A stretch of DNA of 64,000 nucleotides from NCBI RefSeq assembly GCF_024169925.1, contig NZ_JALJXF010000001.1, positions 1,432,001 to 1,496,000 of the forward strand, read 5' to 3'. This stretch comes from Methylorubrum extorquens (GTDB lineage: Bacteria > Pseudomonadota > Alphaproteobacteria > Rhizobiales > Beijerinckiaceae). The position numbers were made by a program, and so were the translations under genes. The notes under the pieces are model-generated. The model was not told the DNA's origin. It did not search any database and was given only the letters and a program-made list of their open reading frames with translations. This document shows positions 8,397 through 16,607 of this stretch, one piece after another; within the stretch, counting starts at the first letter, position 1; the number at the start of each line of letters is the position of its first letter.

Positions 8397-10205
8397 ATGT
8401 CCAAGACCAACCGTCGAACACCACCCGCTCAGGCGCTCGCGCCGCTGCTCGGCTCCGCGCTTCTGGCCTTCGCCGCCGTGTCGGGCTCGCAGGCGGCCGA
8501 AGGCATCAAGGACTACAAGCCCGTCACCGACGAGCGCCTTGCCAACCCCGAGCCCGAGAACTGGCTGCAATACCGCGGCAACTATGCCGGCTGGGGCTAT
8601 AGCCCGCTCGACAAGATCAACGCCGAGAACGTCAAGCGGCTCGTACCCGCCTGGACGCTCTCGACCGGCGTCATGGACGGCCACCAATCGCCGCCGACCG
8701 TCAACAACGGCATCATGTTCATCTCGACGCCGCAGGCGCAGGTGCTCGCGGTCAACGCCCGCGACGGGCAGGTTCTGTGGCGCTACCAGAAGGATCTGCC
8801 GCCCGAGCTGTTCCAGCTCCATCCGACCAACCGCGGCGTCGGGCTCTACGGCGACAAGGTCTATGTCGCGACCACCGACGCCTGCGTCGTCGCGCTCGAA
8901 GCCGCGACCGGCAAGGCGAAGTGGACGAAGTGCGTCGCCAAGTGGAAGGAGGGCTACTACATGACCCTCTCGCCGCTCGTGGCGAAGGGCAAGGTCGTAG
9001 TCGGCGTCTCCGGCGGCGAGTTCGGCATCCGCGGCTTCATCACCGCGCTCGACGCCGAGACCGGCGCGGAAGCCTGGAAGACCTACACCGTCGCGGGACC
9101 GGAGGATCCCGGCTTCCAGACCTGGAAGGGCGATTCCTGGAAGACCGGCGGCTCGCCGGTCTGGATCCAGGGCAATTACGACCCCAAGAGTGAGACCGCC
9201 TATTTCGGCACCGGCAACGGTGGGCCGTGGATGCCGGATACGCGGCCGGGCGACAACCTGTACTCGACCTCGACCGTCGCGCTCGACATCAACACCGGCA
9301 AGATCAAGGGCCATCACCAGTATCACTACAACGATGCTTGGGACTGGGACGAAGTCTCGGCGCCGCTGCTGATTGACATCAAGCGCGACGGCCGCACCCT
9401 TCCCGGCCTCGTCCATGCCGGCCGCAACGGCTACCTCTGGACGCTGGAGCGGACTGCGGACGGACCGATCAAGTTCGTCGATGCCAAGCCCTTCGTCTAT
9501 CAGGACGTGTTCTCGGGCGTCGATCCGAAGACCGGTCGGCCGACCTACAAGGAAGACAAGGTTCCGACCACCGGCAAGAAGGCCGAATTCTGCCCGAGCC
9601 TGTGGGGTGGCAAGGATTGGCCGCCGGAGGCCTACAACCCCAAGACCGGCCTGCTCTACATCCCCGCCAACGACAACCTCTGCGCCGTGATCGCCGGCGT
9701 GCCGGTCAAGGCCCGCAAGCCGGGTGAACTCTACATCGGCGTGCCGGTGGAGGAGATTCTTTCAAGCCTGCATGTCCGCAAGGACGTCGACGTGAGCAAG
9801 CCGGTCAACATCGGTCAGCTCCAGGCCTGGGACATGAACACCGGCCAGAAGGTGTGGCAGCACGACTTCATGGACTCGGCCACCTGGGGCCCGGTCCTGA
9901 CGACGGGCAGCGGGCTCGTCTTCACCGGCGGCACCAGCGACCGCAAGTTCCGCGCCTTCGACGGCAAGACCGGCAAGGTGGTGTGGGAGATGCGGCTGAA
10001 TTCCGGCGTCATCGGCGTGCCCTCCTCCTACATGGTCGATGGCGTCCAATACGTCGCGGTCCAGTCCGGCTGGGGCGTCGATGCCGACCGTATGCTCGGC
10101 GGTATCAACAACGCCCTGCCCGAAGATCGCCGGGTGCGCATGGCCCCGCAGGGCGGCGTCGTGTGGGTGTTCAAGGTGATGGACCAGGAGGTCTCGGCCA
10201 AATGA
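8397..10205 (+). CDS. PQQ-dependent alcohol dehydrogenase with lanthanide-type metal site
   Basis: The protein has 602 residues with a Sec signal peptide (cleavage near SQAAEG) and an eight-bladed quinoprotein propeller with repeated GxxxALDxxTG-type W motifs. Metal/PQQ ligands are visible: Glu208 (GVSGGEFG), Asn274 (FGTGNGG) and catalytic Asp316 in WDWDE, followed two residues later by Asp318. An Asp at that +2 position marks lanthanide-dependent XoxF/ExaF-type enzymes, whereas calcium MxaF has Ala. The adjacent-cysteine disulfide usual near residue 135 is absent: the NRGVGLYG segment is preceded by LFQLHPT. Start choice: ATG 8397 follows a GGGAGAG site. It is co-transcribed with the Rieske gene and overlaps the next gene by ATGA. 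The substrate is not predictable; there is no C-terminal haem c domain. Confidence 0.92.
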   Translation: MSKTNRRTPPAQALAPLLGSALLAFAAVSGSQAAEGIKDYKPVTDERLANPEPENWLQYRGNYAGWGYSPLDKINAENVKRLVPAWTLSTGVMDGHQSPPTVNNGIMFISTPQAQVLAVNARDGQVLWRYQKDLPPELFQLHPTNRGVGLYGDKVYVATTDACVVALEAATGKAKWTKCVAKWKEGYYMTLSPLVAKGKVVVGVSGGEFGIRGFITALDAETGAEAWKTYTVAGPEDPGFQTWKGDSWKTGGSPVWIQGNYDPKSETAYFGTGNGGPWMPDTRPGDNLYSTSTVALDINTGKIKGHHQYHYNDAWDWDEVSAPLLIDIKRDGRTLPGLVHAGRNGYLWTLERTADGPIKFVDAKPFVYQDVFSGVDPKTGRPTYKEDKVPTTGKKAEFCPSLWGGKDWPPEAYNPKTGLLYIPANDNLCAVIAGVPVKARKPGELYIGVPVEEILSSLHVRKDVDVSKPVNIGQLQAWDMNTGQKVWQHDFMDSATWGPVLTTGSGLVFTGGTSDRKFRAFDGKTGKVVWEMRLNSGVIGVPSSYMVDGVQYVAVQSGWGVDADRMLGGINNALPEDRRVRMAPQGGVVWVFKVMDQEVSAK

Positions 10206-10708
10206 GCCCGGCGCGCCTCTTGCTCCTCACGGTCCTGGTCGGCAGCGTGAGCTGCCTCGCCACGACCCTCCCGGCGCGGGCCGCGCCGGAGGCGGCCCCG
10301 GCCGCCGCTGCGGACCGGGCGGCCCTGCCGTCCGATCCGGACCAGCTCCTCGCCTTCGTCACCGATGCCTTGCGCGATCACGACGAGGGCGCCTTCGAGC
10401 GGCTCGTCAACTGGGAGGGCGTGCGCCCGCCGCGCAAGCGGCTAACGCTCTACCAGATCCGCACCACCTTCGGGCGGCCGGTCAAGGCGATGACGGTCGA
10501 GGACTTCCCTGCCGACGGCCTCGCCGAGGCCGAGGCCCGCGGCACCTACAAGATCAACATGCCGGTGACGAAGCGCCTGCGCGTCGTCTTCGACGAGGAT
10601 GCGGGCGAGCCCGACGCCGAGTCGGCCAACGTTTTCCTGCTCGGCCAGAAGGACGGCGTCTACCGCATCGCCGTGCTCAACTCCGTCGGGCCGCCCCGCG
10701 GAAAGTAG
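10202..10708 (+). CDS. small exported protein of the Rieske-PQQ operon, unknown function
   Basis: The ATG overlaps the stop of the dehydrogenase (ATGA), so translation is coupled. The 168-residue protein has a signal peptide (LLLLTVLVGSVSCLATTLPARA), an Ala/Pro-rich linker, then a compact alpha+beta domain (about 45-168) with a helix LLAFVTDALRDHDEGAFERL and strands ending VYRIAVLNSVGPP. I recognise no named family. The position suggests a periplasmic accessory or structural partner of the PQQ enzyme. Confidence 0.78.
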   Translation: MSPARLLLLTVLVGSVSCLATTLPARAAPEAAPAAAADRAALPSDPDQLLAFVTDALRDHDEGAFERLVNWEGVRPPRKRLTLYQIRTTFGRPVKAMTVEDFPADGLAEAEARGTYKINMPVTKRLRVVFDEDAGEPDAESANVFLLGQKDGVYRIAVLNSVGPPRGK

Positions 10709-10716
10709 CAACCCCC

Positions 10717-10739
10717 GTCCTCCGCGCCGTGCGGAGGAC
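10717..10739 (+). terminator. GC-rich hairpin after the PQQ operon
   Basis: A perfect 9-bp stem (GTCCTCCGC / GCGGAGGAC) with a 5-nt loop lies 9 nt after the stop codon. There is no T-run after it, so it may be a processing or weak termination structure. Confidence 0.5.
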
Positions 10740-10893
10740 GCTCCCGCATTGAGTGTCTCTCACAAAACGCCCGCCGCACTGTCATCGCCAGAACGAGAGC
10801 GGTCAGAGGCCGGGAGTTTTGTGAAGCATTCCGAGAGGAGTGCCGCCCGACGCGCCCTCGGCCGGGCTGCCGGCACGGACCCGATTGATCGCC

Positions 10894-11982
10894 ATGCCCT
10901 CGCTTACCACCGAACGCGCCGCCGGCCGGGCAACCCGTTCCGGTCTCCCGATCCGGGCCATCGGTCGCCGCGACCTGCTCAAGGCCGGCCTCGGCGCGGT
11001 CCTGGCGGGCGCCACCACCCTGACCGGTGCCACCGCGCAGACGGCGCCCGCCTCCAACGCCGTGCGGCTCAAGCTCGGCAACGACTTGCCGGCCTCGCAT
11101 TCCGTCAACCGCCGCCTCGCCGAGGCCGTCGCCGCCATCGCGCAAGAGACGAACGGACGGCTCGTCATCACCGTGTTCCCGAACAATCAGCTCGGCGGCG
11201 ATCCCGGCATGCTCTCGCAACTGCGCAGCGGCGCCCTCGAACTCGCGACCATGCCGGGCACGGTGCTCTCGACCCTGATCCCCGAGACGGCGCTCACCGG
11301 CCTCGGCTTCCTGTTCACCGACTACGAAAAGGTCTGGCCGGCGATCGATGGCGCCGTCGGCGACCATGTCCGATCATGCATCGCTGCTGCCGGCATCGTG
11401 CCGTTCCGCTCCGTCTGGGACAACGGCTTTCGCCAGATCACCAGCAGCACGCATCCGATCCGCACGCCCGAGGACTTGCGCAACTTCAAGATCCGCCTGC
11501 CGACCGTGGCCCTCTGGGTCGCGATGTTCCACGCGCTCGGCGCGGCACCCACCAGCATCCCGCTCAACGAGGCCTACCCGGCGCTCCAGACCCGCGTGGC
11601 CGACGGCCAGGAGAACCCGCTCGCACTCATCAACGCGGCCAAATTCTACGAGGTGCAGCGCTTCTGCTCGCTGACCAACCACGCCTGGGACGGCTTCTGG
11701 CTGCTCGCCAGCGGCAAGGTCTGGAACCGCGTGCCAGACGATCTGCGCGCGGTGATGGCCCGGCACTTCGACGCCGCAGCGCTCCGGCAGCGCGCGGACA
11801 ACCGCGCCGCCACGGCCGATCTGCGGGCGATCCTGGAAGGGCACGGGCTCATCTTCAACGGCACCGATCCGATCGCCTTCCGCCACGCGCTGGCGCGGAC
11901 CGACTTCTACGAGCGTGCCCGCCAGCGCTTCGGCACGGAGGCCTGGAATCTCCTCGAGCGCCATGTCGGCGCGGTCGGGTGA
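10894..11982 (+). CDS. TRAP transporter solute-binding protein (DctP family)
   Basis: The protein has 362 residues. GRRDLLKAGLGAVLAG is a Tat-type signal. The mature domain begins with VRLKLGNDLPASHSVN and has the DctP hallmarks: FPNNQLGGDPGMLSQLRSGA, the conserved Arg region NFKIRLPT, and NEAYPALQTRVADGQENPL, which contacts the carboxylate. It captures an organic acid in the periplasm and delivers it to the DctQM membrane protein encoded 4 bp downstream. The in-frame ATG at 10840 would add an implausible N-terminus; 10894 is preferred. The ligand is likely a carboxylate metabolised by the adjacent CoA ligases (inference). Confidence 0.92.
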   Translation: MPSLTTERAAGRATRSGLPIRAIGRRDLLKAGLGAVLAGATTLTGATAQTAPASNAVRLKLGNDLPASHSVNRRLAEAVAAIAQETNGRLVITVFPNNQLGGDPGMLSQLRSGALELATMPGTVLSTLIPETALTGLGFLFTDYEKVWPAIDGAVGDHVRSCIAAAGIVPFRSVWDNGFRQITSSTHPIRTPEDLRNFKIRLPTVALWVAMFHALGAAPTSIPLNEAYPALQTRVADGQENPLALINAAKFYEVQRFCSLTNHAWDGFWLLASGKVWNRVPDDLRAVMARHFDAAALRQRADNRAATADLRAILEGHGLIFNGTDPIAFRHALARTDFYERARQRFGTEAWNLLERHVGAVG

Positions 11983-11986
11983 GGCC

Positions 11987-13861
11987 ATGCACGCGATCGA
12001 CGATCTCGACCCTCCGCATACCCTCGACCGGCCGCTCTGGCTGGCGCGGGTCGATCGCGGCTTGGGGGCCGGCGTCGATGCGCTGGCCTGCGCCCTCGTC
12101 GTCGCCGAGATCGTCGTGCTGCTCTCCGGCGTGCTCGCCCGCTACCTGTTCCGCTCGCCCCTGATCTGGACCGACGAACTCGCCGCGATCCTGTTCCTGT
12201 GGCTCGGGATGCTCGGCGCGGTGATCGCCCTGCGCCAGGGCAGCCATATGCGGATGACGGCGCTGCTGGGCCGCGTCGGCCCGCGCGGGCGCGCTCGGCT
12301 CGACCGTTTCGCGCAGGCTGCGCCGCTCGCCTTCCTGCTCCTCGCCCTGCCGGGCGCGCTGGCCTACGCCCACGAGGAAGCCGCCGTGACGACACCGGCG
12401 CTCCAGATCTCGAATGCGTGGCGCGCCGCCGCCCTGCCGGTCGGGCTCGTGCTGATGCTCGTCCTCGGTGGCCTTCGGGTGCTTCGCACGGCGGAGCCCG
12501 GCCGCGTGCTCGGGCTGGCCGCGGGAGTTGCCGCGGCGATTGCCCTCGCGACCGCCTTCGGGCCCTTCCTCGAAGGGCTCGGCAACCTCAACCTCGCCCT
12601 GTTCTTCGTCGTGATCCTGGCGAGTCTTGTCTTCGCGGCTGTACCGATCGCGTTCGCCTTCGGGCTTTCGAGTTTCGGCTACATCGCGCTCGCGACCCCC
12701 GTCCCCGTGGAGGTCATCGCGGGCCGAATGGAAGAGGGGATGTCACCGCTCATCCTGCTCGCCGTGCCGCTTTTTGTCTTTCTGGGCCTCCTGATCGAGA
12801 TGACCGGCATGGCCCGCGCCATGGTCGCCTTCATGGCGAGCCTGCTCGGGCATGTCCGCGGCGGCCTCTCCTACGTCCTGATCGGGGCGATGTACCTCGT
12901 CTCCGGCATCTCCGGCTCGAAGGCCGCCGACATGGCGGCGGTGGCGCCTGCGCTGTTCCCGGCGATGCGCGAGCGCGGCGCCGACGAAGGCGACCTCGTG
13001 GCGCTGCTCTCCGCCACCGGCGCGCAGACCGAGACGATCCCGCCCTCCCTCGTGCTGCTCACCATCGGCTCGGTGACCGGCGTCTCGATCGCCGCCCTGT
13101 TCACCGGCGGCCTGCTGCCCGCCCTCGTCGTCGGCGCCTGCCTCTGCGCCGTGGTCTGGCGTCGTGCCCGCGGCCCCGGCGCGATCGCGCCGATGCAGCG
13201 GGCGACCCGATCCGAGATCGGCCGTGCCTTCCTCCTTGCGCTTCCGGCGCTCGCGCTGCCCTTCGTGATCCGCGCGGCCGTGGTCGAGGGGATCGCCACC
13301 GCCACCGAGGTCTCGACCATCGGCATCGTCTATGCCGGCCTCGTCGGGCTCCTCGTCTACCGGCAGTTCGACGGGCGTCGGCTCCGGCCGATGCTGGTCG
13401 AGACGGCCGGGTTGTCGGGCGCCATCCTTCTCATCATTGGCGCCGCTACCGCCATGAGCTGGGGCCTGACCCAATCCGGCTTCTCGGCGGGGCTTGCCCA
13501 CTTCATGGCCGGGCTGCCCGGCGGCGCGCCGGTGTTCCTGGCCGTCACGGTTCTGTTCTTCATCGTACTCGGCAGCGTGCTGGAGGGCATTCCGGCGATC
13601 GTGCTGTTCGGGCCGCTGCTGTTCCCGGTCGCCCGGCAGGTCGGCATTCACGAGGTGCACTACGCGATGGTCGTGGTTCTCGCGATGGGCATCGGCCTGT
13701 TCGCACCGCCCTTCGGCGTCGGCTACTACGCCGCCTGCGCCATCGGCCGGGTCGATCCCGATGCCGGGATCAGGCCCATCGGCGGCTACCTCACCGCCCT
13801 CGTCGTCGGCACCGCTTTGGTCGCCGCCCTTCCCTGGATTTCAACCGGCCTCCTCAAGTGA
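11987..13861 (+). CDS. TRAP transporter fused DctQ-DctM membrane subunit
   Basis: The protein has 624 residues. The first about 170 have four membrane segments and the DctQ signature (WTDELAAILFLWLGMLGAVIALRQGSHMRM). The remainder is DctM: NLALFFVVILASLVFAAVPIAFAFG, VPLFVFLGLLIEMTGMA, the SGISGSKAADMAAV loop, LLSATGAQTETIPPS, and the closing VGYYAACAIGR. It imports the acid bound by DctP using the sodium gradient. Start 11987 lies 4 bp after the dctP stop; ATG 11963, overlapping dctP, is an alternative. Confidence 0.92.
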   Translation: MHAIDDLDPPHTLDRPLWLARVDRGLGAGVDALACALVVAEIVVLLSGVLARYLFRSPLIWTDELAAILFLWLGMLGAVIALRQGSHMRMTALLGRVGPRGRARLDRFAQAAPLAFLLLALPGALAYAHEEAAVTTPALQISNAWRAAALPVGLVLMLVLGGLRVLRTAEPGRVLGLAAGVAAAIALATAFGPFLEGLGNLNLALFFVVILASLVFAAVPIAFAFGLSSFGYIALATPVPVEVIAGRMEEGMSPLILLAVPLFVFLGLLIEMTGMARAMVAFMASLLGHVRGGLSYVLIGAMYLVSGISGSKAADMAAVAPALFPAMRERGADEGDLVALLSATGAQTETIPPSLVLLTIGSVTGVSIAALFTGGLLPALVVGACLCAVVWRRARGPGAIAPMQRATRSEIGRAFLLALPALALPFVIRAAVVEGIATATEVSTIGIVYAGLVGLLVYRQFDGRRLRPMLVETAGLSGAILLIIGAATAMSWGLTQSGFSAGLAHFMAGLPGGAPVFLAVTVLFFIVLGSVLEGIPAIVLFGPLLFPVARQVGIHEVHYAMVVVLAMGIGLFAPPFGVGYYAACAIGRVDPDAGIRPIGGYLTALVVGTALVAALPWISTGLLK

Positions 13862-13910
13862 GCGCCGCCGAGAGCGGCGCGCGCCGCATCGATACGCGGG
13901 AGAATGTTTC

Positions 13911-15500
13911 ATGAAAGACCTTCTCACCTTCGGCCAGATGCTCTCGGTCCATGCGCGGTTGGCGCCTGAGCGCATGGGCGCGCGGGACCTTGAGCGCGCC
14001 ATGAGCTTCCGGCTGTGGAACGAGCGCTCCTGCCGGCTCGCCAACGCGCTGCTCGGCCTTGGTCTCGAGAAGGGCGATCGCGTCGCGGTGCTGGCCTACA
14101 ACTGTGTCGAGTGGGCCGAGATCTACGCCGCCACCGCCAAGGCCGGGCTCGTCTCCGTGCCGATCAACTTCCGCCTCGTCGGCAAGGAAGTGCGCTTCAT
14201 CATCGAGAACGCCGAGGCCGCAGCCCTCATCGTCCAGGATGAACTCGCCGGCCTCATCGAGGAGATCCGCGCCGAGCTCTCGATCCCCGACGCCAACGTC
14301 ATCCATTTCGGGACCGCGTCCTGCCCGGCGGGCTTTCGCGATTACGAGGATCTCTTAGGCCAGGGCAGCGCCGCGGAGCCCGATGTCGCGGTCGCGGCGG
14401 CCGATCCGTGGATGCTGATGTACACCTCCGGCACCACCGGCAACCCGAAGGGTGCGATCCGCAGCCATCGCGGCGCCAGCAACCTCTCGCTCTGCACCGA
14501 GATCGAACTCGGCATCCACCGCAACGACGGCGCGCTGCTCGTCATGCCGATGTGCCACGCCAACTCGCTCTATTTCTTCGGCGCCTTCAGCTATTGCGGC
14601 GGCGGCATCTCGATCTATTCGCGCAAGAGCTTCGATCCGGAGCACTGCCTCAAAACGCTGGCCGAGGGTAGCGCGACCTTCACCTCGCTGGTGCCGACCC
14701 ATTACATCATGATGCTGGGACTCTCCGGCGGCGTGCGCGAGCGCTACAACCTCGACCACGTCACCAAGCTGATGATCTCCTCCGCGCCCGCGCGCCAGGA
14801 GACGAAGCGCGCCGTGATGGAGCTGTTCCCGAATTCCGGCCTGTACGAACTCTACGGCGCCACCGAAGTCGGCTGGGCGACCATGCTCCACCCGAAGGAG
14901 CAGTTCACCAAGCTCGGCTCGGTCGGACGCGAATGCGTCGGCTCGGCGCCGATCAAGATCCTCGACGAGGCTGGCAACGAGGTGCCGGACGGCGAGCCGG
15001 GCGAACTCTACTGCTCCAACCCCTACTTGTTCGACGGATACTGGAAGCTGCCGGAAAAGACCCGCGAGGCGTTCCGCGGCGAGTACTGCACGGTGGGCGA
15101 CATGGCCCGCCGGGACGCCGACGGCTTCATCCAGCTCGTCGATCGCAAGAGCAACATGATTATCTCGGGCGGCGAGAACGTCTACCCGTCCGAGGTCGAG
15201 TCGGCGCTCGGCCGCCACCCGGCGGTGCGGGACGTCGCCGTGATCGGTCTGCCCGATGCCAAATGGGGCGAGCGCGTCCACGCAGCTGTGGTGCTCCACG
15301 ACGGAGCCGAACTCGACGGCAAGGCGCTGATCGATTGGAGCAAGGATCATCTCGCCGGCTACAAGCGGCCCCGCACCTGCTCCTTCGTTCATCACGACGA
15401 CGTGCCGCGCAACGCCACGGGCAAGGTGCTGCATCGCGTGCTGAAGGCCCAGGTCATGGAGGAGGAGGCGCGCGCCGCTTCCCAAAAGGCCGCCGGTTGA
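13911..15500 (+). CDS. AMP-forming acyl-CoA ligase
   Basis: The protein has 529 residues with all ANL-superfamily core motifs: P-loop YTSGTTGNPKG near residue 170, ELYGATEVG, the hinge region GDMARRDADGFIQLVDRKSNMIISGGENVYPSEVE, and the catalytic Lys in PRNATGKVLHR. It activates a carboxylic acid to acyl-CoA through an acyl-adenylate. Binding-pocket residues do not allow a substrate to be named; CaiC-like or medium-chain ligases are nearest by feel. It starts 49 bp after the TRAP permease, so imported acid may be passed straight to it. Confidence 0.92.
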   Translation: MKDLLTFGQMLSVHARLAPERMGARDLERAMSFRLWNERSCRLANALLGLGLEKGDRVAVLAYNCVEWAEIYAATAKAGLVSVPINFRLVGKEVRFIIENAEAAALIVQDELAGLIEEIRAELSIPDANVIHFGTASCPAGFRDYEDLLGQGSAAEPDVAVAAADPWMLMYTSGTTGNPKGAIRSHRGASNLSLCTEIELGIHRNDGALLVMPMCHANSLYFFGAFSYCGGGISIYSRKSFDPEHCLKTLAEGSATFTSLVPTHYIMMLGLSGGVRERYNLDHVTKLMISSAPARQETKRAVMELFPNSGLYELYGATEVGWATMLHPKEQFTKLGSVGRECVGSAPIKILDEAGNEVPDGEPGELYCSNPYLFDGYWKLPEKTREAFRGEYCTVGDMARRDADGFIQLVDRKSNMIISGGENVYPSEVESALGRHPAVRDVAVIGLPDAKWGERVHAAVVLHDGAELDGKALIDWSKDHLAGYKRPRTCSFVHHDDVPRNATGKVLHRVLKAQVMEEEARAASQKAAG

Positions 15501-15612
15501 GGGCGCGCCGCGCTGACGGGCAACGCCATGGCTTTTCCGCCGACAGCACGAACGGGACCGCCGCCCTCGCGGGCCGGCGCTTCCTTGCGTGTGGGCATGT
15601 ACGGGAGCGTTT

Positions 15613-16545
15613 ATGCAGGCGGTCCTGAACGCGGCACTGCCGCTCTTCGGGCTGATCCTGACGGGCTATCTCTGCGGCCTGTTCCGGGTGTTCTCGAAGG
15701 CGGCGGCCGACAGCCTCAACGCCTTCGTCATCACGCTGGCCCTGCCGGCCCTCGTCTTCGTGGCCATGGCCCGGATGACGCCAGAGCAACTCGGGCATCT
15801 CGGCTTCATGATGGCCTATGGCGGATGCGTCCTCGTCAACTCGATGCTCGGCTTCTGGTTGAGCCGGCGCCGGGGGGAGTCGATCGCCGACGCGACCATG
15901 ACGGGGCTCAACGCGAGCTACAGCAATGTCGGCTTCATGGGCCTGCCGCTCTGCCTGATCGTGTTCGGGGCGGAAGGGCTGCCGCCCGCGGTCGTAGCGA
16001 CCCTATTCACCGCCTGCATCCACTTCCTCGCCGCGATCGTGATGATCGAAGCGGATCTGAAGAAGGGCGTGAGCCTCGGCCGCCGCTTGGGGGACGTCGG
16101 GTTCTCGCTCCTGCGCAACCCGCTCTTCCTCGCGCCGATCGCAGGCCTCGGCGTCGGCCTGTCCGGCCTCGGTCTCGCCCTGCCGGTGGCGCGCTTCGGC
16201 GAGTTGCTCGGCGCGGCGGCCGCACCCTGCGCGCTGATCTGCATCGGCCTCGTGCTAGCGCAGGAGACGCTCGACGTTCGCGAATTGCCGCGGATCGGCG
16301 TGCTCGTCGCCCTCAAGCTGCTGCTGCAGCCGGCGCTGGCGGCGCTGCTCGTCTTCCACGTCTTCGCGATGCCGCCGATCTGGGCGAGCGTCGCGGTCAT
16401 CCTCAGCGCTCTGCCGACCGGGCCCGGCGCCTTCTCGCTCGCCAAGGCCTACGGCCTTCAGCCCGCCGCGACCTCGGGGGTGATCCTCGTCTCGCATGTC
16501 GTCTCGGTGGTCACGCTCTCCCTCGTCCTCGCCTGGCTCGTCTGA
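15613..16545 (+). CDS. AEC-family permease (auxin efflux carrier type)
   Basis: The 310-residue protein has about ten membrane segments in two five-helix halves, opening MQAVLNAALPLFGLILTGYLCG, with SYSNVGFMGLPLCL mid-protein and LPTGPGAFSLAKAYG near the end; these are AEC signatures. Bacterial AEC proteins often move malonate, malate or similar acids. The ATG at 15613 has GGGAG 6 nt upstream; the GTG at 15589 is a weaker option. It is placed between two acid-activation genes, which supports an organic-acid role. Confidence 0.85.
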   Translation: MQAVLNAALPLFGLILTGYLCGLFRVFSKAAADSLNAFVITLALPALVFVAMARMTPEQLGHLGFMMAYGGCVLVNSMLGFWLSRRRGESIADATMTGLNASYSNVGFMGLPLCLIVFGAEGLPPAVVATLFTACIHFLAAIVMIEADLKKGVSLGRRLGDVGFSLLRNPLFLAPIAGLGVGLSGLGLALPVARFGELLGAAAAPCALICIGLVLAQETLDVRELPRIGVLVALKLLLQPALAALLVFHVFAMPPIWASVAVILSALPTGPGAFSLAKAYGLQPAATSGVILVSHVVSVVTLSLVLAWLV

Positions 16546-16607
16546 GCCGGCGCCCCGCGTCGTCCAAAACAAGCTGCAAGACAAACTGAAGCCGGAGGTT
16601 ACGCCCC

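Noticed and set aside
7557..9416. 619-codon minus-strand frame opposite the Rieske and PQQ genes
   Set aside because: Covers two proteins with clear active-site motifs on the other strand; no motif or ribosome site of its own.
12199..13914. 571-codon plus-strand frame inside the TRAP permease
   Set aside because: Out-of-frame reading of the membrane protein; Arg/Pro-rich and no helices.
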